A DNA stretch of 54,811 nt. Origin: Ectocarpus siliculosus. Its lineage: Eukaryota; Sar; Phaeophyceae; Ectocarpales; Ectocarpaceae. The stretch spans positions 79,001 to 133,811 of the forward strand of contig FN649751.1 of assembly GCA_000310025.1 (NCBI GenBank). The letters are read 5' to 3'. Made by a program: the position numbers and the translations under genes. The notes under the pieces are model-generated. The model saw nothing but the letters and a program-made list of their open reading frames with translations. It searched no databases and had not been told where the DNA came from. This document shows positions 23,860 to 34,900 of this stretch, piece by piece (within the stretch, counting starts at the first letter, position 1; each line of letters begins with the position of its first letter).

Positions 23860-24005
23860 TGACTGAGTAGTCTAATGGGTAAGCCATTCTAACACTTAAC
23901 CTGTGTGCCACTCGGCTGGCCTTGGTTTGTAGCACGAAAACTGCTCCGGTATCAGCAAGAGATAGAGGCGTGGGGTTCGAGTCCCAATCTCCGTCACGGG
24001 CGCGT
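23860..24005 (+). repeat. tRNA-like segment (possible SINE)
   Basis: A perfect A-box-type motif TAGTCTAATGGG (about 23868) and a B box GGGGTTCGAGTCCC (about 23973) lie about 105 bp apart. That is too far for a normal tRNA without an intron, and the arms do not form a cloverleaf. Best read as a tRNA-derived repeat. Confidence 0.4.
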
Positions 24006-24211
24006 CATCCCGGAAGCCTCTAGTCAAAATCCTGAAGTGATGCATGTGGCTGCCATGCGTGTTGATGCAACGAGCGTGGACGGCATACCGAATGCCCCCA
24101 AAGCAAGGCCGAGCTTAGCCTTGCGTTCTCCCCCATGAACTTCTCGGAACATTTGCCGTCACCTTCGTTGGCGCCGGGGAGGAGTGCGAGGCCCGGGGGA
24201 TCTGTTCCTGC

Positions 24212-24310
24212 TCATGGCGGCGATGGGACTTGAACCCCAACGATTCTGTATCTTTCGCAAACACAGCAGCCGCAGTATCTCGGCGTTACCATATATATAT
24301 TCAGTCGGCT
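24212..24310 (-). repeat. tRNA-like segment with B box
   Basis: The minus strand carries GGGGTTCAAGTCCC (B-box type, about 24238-24225) followed by ATCGCCGCC, with a weak A-box-like GGTAACGCCGAG upstream. No complete cloverleaf forms. A tRNA relic or SINE head. Confidence 0.35.
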
Positions 24311-24639
24311 CAGATAAATAAGTGGTTCGGGGGCAGGGCGTGCTGACAGCAGTGTAGCACAGAGCTTCGACTCGGGGGGGGGGGGCGTGCTGACAGAATA
24401 ACACAAAACTGCAACTGTGCCTATTGACAAAAAAAGCAGATCTTCCTCTCGGGACATTCTCAACATCGCACTTGTTGCTCCAAATTTCACACGACCGTTT
24501 TCCGCGGTCTCGTGCGTACGGACCTGAAATATTGGGATGTGTGGGTGTTGTTGTTGTTGCTGTTGTTGTTTTCTTCACATTAAACTCGTGTCAGTTGCTA
24601 ATCCCAAAATCTAGCAAATATTCGGTCCTTGTGTGTCTA

Positions 24640-24960
24640 TATTGTTACAGCATCGACCGCGCTGACTGGCTGACCAATGACAAGACGTCAGTCTCATCAG
24701 TGCGGTTGAAAACACAAAAGAACGCTTCTAAACGCCATGAGCTGGGATCCCGTGAGGGGGCGTCATGGGGGAGGCTAAGCTGTTCTCTGGATTAAAGACA
24801 TAAACGACAGCAGCAGAAGAAAACCTGCACGTGTGTGTGTGTGTGTGTGTGTTCGTGTGTGTGTGTGTGTTCGTCCCATCTATTCTGGTGCCGGTTTACA
24901 GGCCTTTCAGCGTATGGTATATACCATGGGTTCGAGTCCCGGCAAAGTGAGTTCTTTTTC
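24640..24960. repeat. family X repeat, long copy, with (GT)n and tRNA-like end
   Basis: 24640-24830 is the clearest partner of 1855-2060, with the same GCATCGACCGCGCT...GGCTGACCAATGA core and the same body including GGGATCCCGTGAGGGGGCGTC. It continues into a (GT)n run (about 24831-24868). It ends in a tRNA-like piece with a B box GGGTTCGAGTCCCGGC (24930-24944) that can pair with TGCCGG at about 24889. Confidence 0.55.
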
Positions 24961-25199
24961 TCACTAATATATCCTAGTCTAAGTTGGAAGTGACGCGCTG
25001 CAAAGCTCGTTGTTAGTAAACTAGATAGACTTCATAAGTCGCGAGGGAAGGGATTGCTGTACCCTTCTCGCGATAAAAATATCTCAGGCAGGAACTGCAC
25101 GAGGAGGTCCAACCCCCCCCTATGTGACCCCGGTTGGGTCGTCTAGCTAGTAGAAGTGGAGGATGGGGGCCAGAGGGGCAGACGACAGAGTCCAATGAT

Positions 25200-25237
25200 G
25201 GGAGAAAAAAAAAAAATATATATATATATATATATAC
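25200..25237. repeat. A run followed by (TA)n microsatellite
   Basis: An A run of about 13 bases (25204-25216) followed by about 10 TA units, next to repeat-rich sequence. It may be the tail of an old retroposed element. Confidence 0.7.
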
Positions 25238-25454
25238 CTGACGTATCAGCCGGGTTCACACAAGAGGAAGGTCTCACAGGAGCTTTTTTCATGTTTTTGT
25301 TTTATTGCCCTACCCCCTGCTGTGCTTGCCTTACGTTTTATAGCGAGAAGGTTTAGCCATCCCTTTCCTTCGTCGATCGACCGTGAAGCCGAAGTGTGTT
25401 TACTCACGACGTAGATCGCTTTCGACTTCGGAATGCTGGAAATAAACCCCGGGA

Positions 25455-25540
25455 AAAAAAGCCCGGAGGAGAATCGAACCCACAACCTGCAGCTAGGGAG
25501 TCGTGCAGTCGTGTACTAAAATCTACTACACGTCAGAATT
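25455..25540 (-). repeat. tRNA-like segment ending in T run
   Basis: The minus strand has GGTTGTGGGTTCGATTC (B box) followed by CCGGGC and seven T (plus-strand A run at 25454-25460), like a Pol III terminator. An imperfect arm CTGCA/TGCAG encloses a 12-base loop where a 7-base anticodon loop would be expected. No convincing acceptor stem, so a tRNA relic or SINE head rather than a gene. Confidence 0.4.
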
Positions 25541-25955
25541 TGGTGTGTGTCGTGCGTACAGGACCTGGTTTGTGCACAGCAGTTTACGGAACAGACAAAA
25601 CCACAAACAAACGCCATCGTGCCCGCCCATGTTTTCACCCCCTCGCCGTAAACCAAAAGTTCTGCGAGCAACATGTACAGTATAGCCCCACGATTAACCG
25701 CAGGCTGAACCTCGCTCTCAGCACGAGTCTGTTGTCCCGACATCTTTGGGGGCTGGTCAGTGCTTTGTCCCGTCGTCCGATCCTCCTACGGAGCTAAATA
25801 GCTGCCCTTTGAGAGACGGTGTTTGAGGGCGGCATATTTCCTCCATATTGTTTTTTCGGTCTGGCAGATCTAGGAGATAGGAGGCTACGGTAAGCAACAG
25901 CACGGCGCTGAACTTCCTCGGGGAATTATTTGTTCTTTTCCGTTTCCCTCGCAAG

Positions 25956-28900
25956 GTGCCCAGCGTCCGATGACAGCTCGATCAGAGAGGGGATTATGTA
26001 CGCCATGGCCAACCCGAGCCAGGGCCTCCAAGGCCACGGTGACTTGCGGAGGGGGCAAGCGCTGCGGTGCTCCTTTTACTCGAGCCTCGCGATCGGAGCT
26101 CTCATGCTGGGTTACCCCTCGGATCAGGTGTCCCGGTACATGGAGTCCGCCCAGCTTTGCAGGGAGCAGTGCCGCTACCTCGTGGACCGCTTGGCGGTTT
26201 CGGCCCTGGTTCTCTATTCCGTCGCGAGCGCCTTCTTGGGGCAGGCGGCGGCGTGTCGCCAGGGCATGGAAGAGGCGCGAGCTCTGTCCAGCCGCTCGCC
26301 GGACGTCGACCGGGTCATGTCATCGTACTTGAGATTGCAGCGCTTGACGGAGGGCTTGCGGTCGCTTACGGCGGACATGCTGGACGGCGACAACCCCATC
26401 GATGCCGTGCGGGGACCGGGAGGCGAAGGGTTGGTGATAGAGGTCGAGACGCCGAGAGGGAGACACGTCTGCGACCTCATCGAGGACGGCCGGAGCAACA
26501 ATTTTTCGTTCTCACCGACCATGTCCGCCCACCCCAGTCTCGTAGTCTCGGACGGTGAGTCCCGGGAGGCACCAGTCTTTGCTTGTGCTGCTGTGTTCAG
26601 TAGTATGTTTCTATCTCTGCCCCCGTCCTCTCCGTCTTCGTAGGCACACTGCACGGTTTATGAAATAGAGTCAGCCCTCCGCGATAGCTTGTTCGACACC
26701 ATAGTCCGCCATTTTTTCAACACGAGCCTCAAGGATGATGCGGGGGGGGGGGGGGGCACCCCCCGTCCCGTCCAGTTCCAAACGGTTCGAAACGCGAAAC
26801 TACTTGCTTGTATCGCAGTCCATGATTTATTCTCCCAATTCCTATCTAAAGCATGGGTCTCCGGAACTCCCGATCCCAAGAAAGATGCAAACTAAACGCG
26901 CGCTGCATGATGGGTTTGTAGGGAAAATGTCTCTCGGACGACTAGTCAACCTTATCCTACCGTCAACATTGTCAACACGCAAAACAAGCGTAGCTACAGG
27001 AACAGCAGTTGCTCACTCAAACACGGAAGGAGAGGTCGTGAACCCATCTCGGTTTCACAGAGCTGCTTGTGGTTCATGTATGTATGCCCGAGCAAGAATG
27101 ATACGCAACACTACCAGAAGCACGGGGTGGCGGCTGCAGTAGCCGAAGAAGCAGAACGCGCCCTGCATGATGGTTGCTTCTGCACGATGGGTGCGGGAGT
27201 TTGATAATGAGCTTTAGAAACGAAAGATCCTCGACAACAGGTCAACCTGCTCCCACCATTACCATCAAGCATCGTGTCGAAAACGCAGAAACCGGTTTCG
27301 TCGCGCCACATCAAGAGATAGCTGCTCAAACGTCTCGAGATACCCTCCCTCAGCCACACGGAACTGCTCGTTGTTCTACGAGGGTCGCAGTGTGGGCTGA
27401 GATCGGCTTTTGAGACCCGATCGGTGAACGGGAGGGCTATGCGAATGAAGATATAGCACAAACAGCACAAAAAACACTAATTAATTGAGAGCGAGAGACC
27501 CTAACTCCAACGACCTTCTTTTTTTTTTTTGGAATACAGGCAGTGGTGGTTCCTTTACTGAATGAGAGGGTAACGAGCACGGGAATTCCGTAAAATAGAG
27601 TCAAAATCGGCTGTCACGGGCTCGACCCGCTATAAGAGGGTTACACCCCTCATATATAGAGACCGGCCCCTTTATAGTGGGCTGACCCCACTATAAAGGG
27701 GCTACTCAGTTCGGGACTGCACCCATGTGTGGCTCCCTCGGCTCCTTCACATACACACAAACACACACATTGCGGCGCCAACCACACCGGTAGCAGCATA
27801 CACAACATGTGCCAGCGGCTGGAGAAATGTGTTGTACCCCAGACGTCACGACTGAGTCTCCCAATGGGTGTACAATTGTGTGTGGCGCGGAGGTTGTGGC
27901 GGCCGGTTTCACCAACAATCATGACGTGGTAATTGATTAATGTGCTGTCAGGAGGCAACCCTTCTGACGACGAGCTAGAGCTACGACGATGGCGATGATT
28001 GCACTGGGCTGGGGGGAGGGCTGCCCACCGTACGCTGCACTATCTTCATTTTTTGGCCCGCGGGCGCACAGCGCGGGGTTGTTTGGCAATCAAAATGTAG
28101 AAGCAGCAGGGTCTTTTTGCGCAAGGCTAAAATGTGGTTCCTTTCTCTACACGTTTGTTTCTAAACCACTACGGCAGGCATCCGGGACTTTTCTTATATG
28201 TAGGCAATGCGTGTGCTCATACAGGCCCGCCTCTGTGGCACGCAGCAGTAAACTAAGGTGCGGCAGGTGGAGGTTGGTCTTTCTTGTTGTTGTGCGGCAG
28301 TAGCCTGTGTAGAAGGAAAATTTCTCATGGTCGGGGAGGTGGTCGAGGCTTTGCAACATGTCAATGTTGGTTTCGCGCTTTGCTTGCCATTGTCGTCTCG
28401 ATTCTTGGTGTGTTTGAATGCATGTGCATGTAATTTTCCTCTTGTCAACGGCATGTTTTCTCTCGCAGGCAAGGTGTCATCACTCCTTGAATCAAACTGA
28501 ACACCAAAACGAAAGCGTTGCCATCACGATCACAATCAATCGCCTAGCGTTCGCTTGGGGATTATGATCCGCTCTATCTACATACCAGCCCACCACAACG
28601 CAACATATATATATATATATATGTATTGTATGCATACATCAATCTATTGTACGGCATCCTACTCGGACGATGCAATGATTGTGCCCTTGATTCTCGTTTT
28701 TCCCGATTTTCCCTTTGTAAGAGGGTACCCCACTAGACTATTGAGGACCCCGATATAAGAAGGTTCCCCTCTTAGTATACCGATATAAAGAGGGTGTTCC
28801 GATAGAAAAAGGGTCGAGGACCGTTGTCACACCACCCTCTTATATTTATAACGGAACCACGAGTGCAACAAAAACTCCCTATGTATCTATGTACGTACAT

Positions 28901-31900
28901 GTAGATCGATAGGTGTGGCGATAAGGATACACATATATATGGATCTGGGCATAGGCGACATTGCTCCCATGTAGCGGTGTTGTTGCTTATCCAAAGGACG
29001 AAACTCCGGCGAGAGGCCGGAAGATCTGGTTGGCCTTGTTGTCCGTAGAGAGGCACACGAGGTAGTAGGTAATCATGCCGCACGTATGCGTACTTCGTGA
29101 TAGCCGTTGCCCAGACGGTAGCCGTTACACAGACGGTAGCCGTTACACAGACGGTAGACAGGAAGAAGCACGGCAGCGGCCACCTTTTCTCCCGCCACTT
29201 TCTTGTCACCCTTTCGGTGCTCGAACTGCAGCATGTAGAGCAAAGCCCAGAGCCATGTCAAAAACATCGGTGGTCTGGTGATGTTCGTGTTCTGATGGTC
29301 GGACCAGCCCCATATCACAAACACCACCATGTACATGAGTGCGACAAAGAGGCTCGCAGGCACTACCAACTACTGCTGTGACGTCGTATGTGGTGCGCAA
29401 CAATTAAAGGTACACAGTCCTTGTTAGTAGACTAGATGCCAGCCGCTGACTGAGTCCTGTAGACGCCAACGAACTACTGCGCGCTGCGCGCACTGCACAT
29501 CGCGCCCTTTCTGGAGGTTACTGGATGATGCTGGGCGCTGATTTGCGGAGCCGAGTACAGTTCCGGCGGCCTTCCCCGAGAAAATGAGTGCAGGCGTATT
29601 GGCGTTGGTGTTCGAAGGTCCTCTCGGTGGTAACCGTCGGCAGGAGTGCTCATCTCGCTTGTCCAATGCCATCTCAGGTTGCCGAGGCAGACGATAAACC
29701 TGCAAGACTACCTGTGAACCACCAAGGCCAGCAATGTAACTAGAGTACGCCGTTGTCTGCAAGCGTGCGTGCTATTTAGCGTTTTAGGCCGTCTAGGGGC
29801 GTTGTGCCGGGGGGACTTTTGGAGATCGACCCGCAGTTACAACATTTCCCCAAAACTACAGGTACTTCGAAGTACGAGGTGTTGTTGGGTGAGGGTTACT
29901 GTGTGCATTCTTCTAGTGTTTCGCTTGTTTCCCTATGATCACGCAAAGCTAGCCGGTCTCACCAAGCAGCCTGCCTGTTACCTATGTAGCGAATCGTACC
30001 AACATCAGTGTACTGTTAAACGCTGTCTAACGCTGGATATGTGTCTTTTCGCTCGAATCGCAACATTTTTGTCGAGCGCTGGTCATGTCGGTTCGGCATT
30101 CACTCAAGGATAGTTCCAAGTATTCACATCACGCGCACGGGTTTGTTGCCTTGTTATTGTGTAGTCTGCATCTTCAGTTGACGTGGCAGTTTCATCGGCC
30201 AAAACCTTGCACATCAACGAAACCTTGCACATCAACGACCGATGATGGTGCGCCTCGGCACCTTTCCCCAAGCATTCCCTCGCACGAGAGTGCAGCAGCA
30301 GTGACACCCGTGCGGTTCGTTCCGTGCGCTCATCTTCTCAGCCCCCTTTTTTCGCAGCAATGACAACGCAGCTCATATCAGGCTGATCCTTAAATGAGAT
30401 GATCGTTATCTATTGTTAAGGTGTGGTGTTCGTGTCAATGGTGCCGGACGGTGCGTTACGACTGTCATGAACAAAGCGGGAAGCATGAAAAGGACGCATG
30501 TTGTTGTAAGGTGTGGTGCTCTCTGTCAACGATGCGCGACGGCGCGTAACGACCACGGTTTTTTCATGGACGAAAACGGTGAGCAATAGAACGACAGCCA
30601 TCTGTAAGTCTACCGGATCTGATGAAGAGAGCACAGACGTTCTTCTCAGCCTCCATTCCAACAAGAACCCTTGCATAAGGCCGTTCAAGGTTTGTCTCTT
30701 TTTTTGCCCTTTTTTCCACAAAAGGGCGGACCAAAAAGGTATATACTTGAAGTGCAAAATTTGACCCCCTTGTTACCGTGCAACCCGTCCTAAGCTCTGT
30801 GTTATTTTCTTGTGTCGCCCTCGTTTCCTTCTCCACCCACCACGCCCCTCTTATAAGGTCTGTTCCTCACCCTCCGGTACTACACGACCGTCCTTGAGGA
30901 CGGAACCCCGGCCTTGACGCATGTGCACGGCTACCTGACTTCGGAGCTCGACCACCTCGTCCTGGCGGGGGCGGGGGCGGTGGTGTTGGTATTGTTGTCA
31001 GGCTTGCTCATGGCGGTGAAAGCACGGCTCTCACGGGCGGACGGCCTGCTTCCCCTCGCCGAGCTCACGCTCAACCATTTCCACACACTGCCAGGCTTAG
31101 CAAGGTGGGTTGCTCGAAACATGGCTCTTGTAACCTTGCTCGTGGAAGGACCCACTACCGGCTGTGACCCCCGGCGGTACTTTCCAGTGAAATTTGGAAA
31201 TGACCACCAGCAAGACCTTTTTTGAGTGCACAAATAGTCAGGCTCGATGTTGAACGCGAGCCAAATGCCACCACCGTCGTCGAGCCGTTCATGGCGGCCA
31301 GAGGTCTCGTACGTTCCCATATAGAAGTATATGCTGTGTGCGCGGGAACAATGGAGAAATTGAGCACGAGGGGCCCCGGCGAGTCTCTAGGGTGCCCACC
31401 TTGGCTGGCCGGGTTCAAATGCGCTACACAACGTACCTCTGGCTGATACTTGGAACGTAGTCTGCCGAACTACTGTACCTCCGTGCGTTGCTGCTGCTTG
31501 CCCCCCTCCGGTACGAACTGTCGTTGCAATTGCAAGTTGTCGCGAGCTCCTCGTCGCTCGACTCAGTGCAGCACCACCCCATCCAGAAGACGGAAGTGCA
31601 CCAGACATGGTCTGTCTCTATACACCTCTTCTTCTTCATGCCACCCTCCCTGTTGGACCACCAGCGAAACAACGCAGCCACTCAACTGCAAGCGTGCATA
31701 GCTCCATCTAATTTTCTCACTTTTTCGAACGAACCGGATGTAAACCTCCCCCTGGCACCTTCCCTTTATTTTTTCCAGGTACGACACCCGGCTGTGCATC
31801 TACCCCGCCCTGGCCGTGTTTCGACTGTACGGGAAATGTGAGGAGTATTGCTCCCTCCGGCAGATTGCCGGTGCAGCTAGTCAAGATTACGTGCCCACGT

Positions 31901-31986
31901 TCGATGAGTGCCGCCCGGGGAATCCGCTGTGCCCGCATGATGTGGTCGTCGCGCATGCTGAAAAGATCCTCACGTTGGGCGCATAG
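25956..31986 (+). CDS. helical protein, possible fungal-type regulator domain (5' partial, last 3 exons)
   Basis: Exons 25956-26554, 30858-31104 and 31779-31986 join in phase to 350 residues plus TAG. Strong signs are donor gtgagt at 26555, acceptor ttttttccag at 31778, and consistent codon character. The first exon starts at the third base of a codon, so at least one upstream exon is missing. The product is largely helical with no signal peptide: RRGQALRCSFYSSLAIGALML near the start, then amphipathic segments (ESAQLCREQCRYLVDRLAVS), a hydrophobic stretch AGAVVLVLLSGLLMAV in exon 2, and a Cys-containing end (YGKCEEYCSLRQ). The layout recalls the middle homology region of fungal-type Zn2Cys6 regulators, which brown algae also have, but no zinc cluster was found upstream. 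Treat the family as a guess. The first intron is 4.3 kb and repeat-filled. Confidence 0.6.
27603..27720. repeat. perfect palindrome in TATAAGAGGG-type repeat
   Basis: 27667-27681 (cccctttatagtggg) pairs without mismatch with 27687-27701, leaving a 5-base loop: a 15-bp stem. Immediately upstream a shorter inverted pair (gaggg / ccctc) and further CTATAAGAGGG motifs occur. Related motifs return at 28711-28850. It could be a MITE end, a hairpin satellite or a Pol II-independent structural element. Confidence 0.65.
28711..28850. repeat. second TATAAGAGGG-type repeat cluster
   Basis: Five or more copies of a motif close to GATATAAGAGGGT, on both strands, with ccctctta-type complements. Related to the palindrome at 27603-27720 and lying in the same intron. 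Confidence 0.5.
29073..29369 (-). pseudogene. membrane-protein gene fragment, antisense in intron
   Basis: The minus-strand frame reads like a multi-pass membrane protein: SLFVALMYMVVFVIWGWSD, then PPMFLTWLWALLYMLQFEH, then a basic loop (RKGDKKVAGEK) and another hydrophobic start (VAAAVLLPV). It then runs into three copies of an 18-bp repeat (29098-29155) and loses its character. Downstream on the same strand another frame reads MITYYLVCLSTDNKANQIFR, suggesting a frameshift or a missing splice. No family recognised. Probably a broken gene copy, though a real minus-strand gene inside the intron is possible. Confidence 0.35.
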
Positions 31987-34900
31987 GGCGGCTTTGCGGC
32001 GCTGGATAGACGGTTGCCGCGTCATGGCGTGAGTGTCGAATGAAAGCACGCCATGCATTGAAAGTGAGGTCGATGTGGTGATTGATTGGTGTGAGTGGCA
32101 GTAATTGTGTTATTTTCAGTGACCAAAGCGTTCAAGTGTATCGATGTCGAACTTACTGCGCTGGCATCATGGTCGAGACTCAACGGGATACGGTAGTCTT
32201 GCAAGCAGCATGGCATAACATGGGCGTCGTGTGACTCATTTGGAGCGGAGCAGTGGCGCGTTTTTCCACAGAGCCAAAAACTAAGGGGAACGTCGAATTT
32301 GTAGCAGAAGATTGCGAGGTTGGTTGCATCAGAACAAACGATTGTGAGGCTGAGGCAAGCACGCCACGGGCAATAGCGGGCCTGTAATTCAGAATCGTGT
32401 AGTTTCAATTCTTACTTTCCCTCGCCACCGTCGACAACAGAACGCTTAGATACAGGAGCTTACCGTAGGACCCACCGCTGAGCTGTGTTGTCAACCCTTT
32501 GATGTATTTTTTCATGAAGCGTTTTTCCCGCTCTCTATTTGTTTTTTTCTTGACTATTACTGCGGGTGAAATTCTGTACGATATATCGTAGATATCGTAG
32601 ATGCTGGGAAGACGACCACATGGGTCGGACGAGAGCACGGGTTTATGCTTACATCGATGCCGTTTGGCTCTTGTCGTGTCTATTTTAATTCGCACAAAAG
32701 TTCTTGTTAGAATCGGAGATGATGGTCACACACACGAATGTATGTACGGTACGGGGGCAAATAAGAAGGAGAACCTCATGTTTTCCTAGTATAAATGAGC
32801 TTGGTTTCGGGGGCGCCTTGCGTGGATGGGTCTAGGTAGCGTACGCCAATTTTTGCTGTTTTAGGTGCCGTCGTTTCGGCGACGAGGGATTATGTGGCAT
32901 CCGTTCGTTTGTATGGAGTTGGCGTGTACAATAAGTACCAGTAGTACTTCGTACGCATGCCTACGGAACGGGTCCGCAATCACCGAAAGTCAATTTCGCC
33001 GAAAGTCAATTTCGGGTAGACGCTCAAGTTCTTACTTTTGCCGCCCGCCACCGTTGTCGAGAACATGTAGGTTGTTTATAGAGAGTTTAGCGTAGGTTCC
33101 ACAGGTGAACTAGCTGTGGTTCTTAACCTCCTTTTCTGATTTATCGTAGAGATCTAGCCGCAATTGTTTGTTAGGGGCATGGTTCCTACGGTAGCTGCGG
33201 GGACCCTCTGTAAGGAAGGTTCGACCATTTGATTGCGAAGCGTTTGTGTTGTATGTTATCAAACCGAAAAAAAATCCGCAAGAACGAGGTGTGAGTGAAG
33301 ACCAGTGAAAACGATTGAAATTTGTGCAGTTTCAAAAGCTTTGGCGTTTTGACGAGATACTGTACCTGTCTCCGATGATGATGATGGTGGAAGATGGGGT
33401 TGGTCCCTACCGCGCAGCATCTGCCACATAATGCTGTAATACGAGTCATTTCATGGCAGCCCCACGGGCCCGGTAACCCAGTGAACGCGCCAAGCGGAAC
33501 AATACAGACAGCTGTCCCTTCTCGTACATGTAGATGTTCCAAAAAGGAAAATCCAGCTGGGACTACTGTAGTAACGCCGACGATGTTCGTCAGCTTCCTT
33601 TCAATCTGGAGTAAATCTTGCTTCGTTCCTTTGGTCGGCAAAGGTCGAGGGCTTGGCATACAACCAGCACCCACGCACTTTCTTCCACGGCACGGAAGCC
33701 CTCAGGGAAACTCTACGTTGCCCCCAGGAACCCTACAGCAGCAACAACAGAGAGCTTTCCTTAGCAATCGGCATCAAAGTCGCATATACAAAAGTAGTCC
33801 GACATAGCATGTCAAGGAGCAGAACATCTGTGAGTGAGCGTATGTATGGTGAGCGTTGTACGGGCACTGCATTGCACTGCACGAAAACAATTTAAATTCG
33901 CTTCCCTTCGGTCTAGGCCTTTGGACCAACAATGACGTCTTGACGGTCGCACATGCTCTGTAACTACATCATAACTGTTGTGTTCCGGCCTCTCGCTCTC
34001 TCTCTCTCGTTGTGAGCAAGGAGCGAACCTGGAATTTAGAAGGAATAGAATGATGTGGCAGCAACGGAGAGTGACACTTCCACGACTACTAGTCACACAT
34101 ATCACATCAAACACCCCAACACAACAATACAGAATGCAACACCACGTAGTAACAAACTCTTTCTTTGTGCAACCCTTCCCCCCCTTGTTCAGTGGGGAAA
34201 CCACAAGGAACGATTTGGATAGGGTTCAGTTTCACAAATTATCGGTGAGAACGAACCTCAGTTTTCACTCTTGCGGAGCGGACGCAACCGTGTAGCTCGG
34301 ACAACAGACGAGAAAGTCCGCGGGTTGAAAACGAACTTCGTTCAAGGCGCTCGTTTGTATCAGGAGCAAAGAGGGATTTGGTGGGGAGCCAGCATGCCTC
34401 TCTGTCGTCAAAGGCGCAAAACCGAAATATAATTGCGATACTGCTGCCCCTTCAGCGACAGATACGAGTGCGGATAAACTCGCCTTGCGAAGCCCGGGTT
34501 CTCGTAAAACTAACTGTCATGGGTTGACCAGGGGGAGGAGATCGTCCACTCGGGCAAGATGGGGCTCGACGGGAATGATGAGGGTCCCCGCCAGCTGCGC
34601 TAGCACCGCTCCCCCTTACTTGACCTCGACCAGCCGGCCGGCCTCCGTCTCTTCGATGAATTTGGGAACCAATTTGCAACCCGGAGGTTCCTTCACGGAC
34701 GGAAAAGAACGGCGTTCAAGTACCGGACAGAGAGGAATAGGCGTATCTGCACCCCGGACATGGGGCATTGACAAGAATGAGGAACGATCGGGACGAATCG
34801 ACTGGCAAAATGAGAGTAGCACCCACACGGCAAGCAATCAGTGTTTAGCAACCCTTCAGGCAAAAGCTACACGACTAACCAAAAAGGGTTCCCGGTGATA

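Larger units (their letters stand above)
26555..30857. other. 4.3-kb intron with repeats
   Basis: Intron between the first and second known exons of the 25956-31986 gene. It contains a G run near 26741, two TATAAGAGGG-type palindrome clusters (27603-27720 and 28711-28850), a (TA)n run near 28603, an 18-bp tandem triplication near 29100, an antisense membrane-protein fragment at 29073-29369, and an 18-bp duplication at 30203-30238. A frame at about 26664-26725 (SALRDSLFDTIVRHFFNTSL) could be a skipped exon, but no good donor follows it. Confidence 0.45.

Noticed and set aside
26664-26725. Extra exon (SALRDSLFDTIVRHF) in the 25956-31986 gene
   Set aside because: The composition is protein-like, but there is no usable donor before a long G run. 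Direct joining of 26554 to 30858 already keeps phase.
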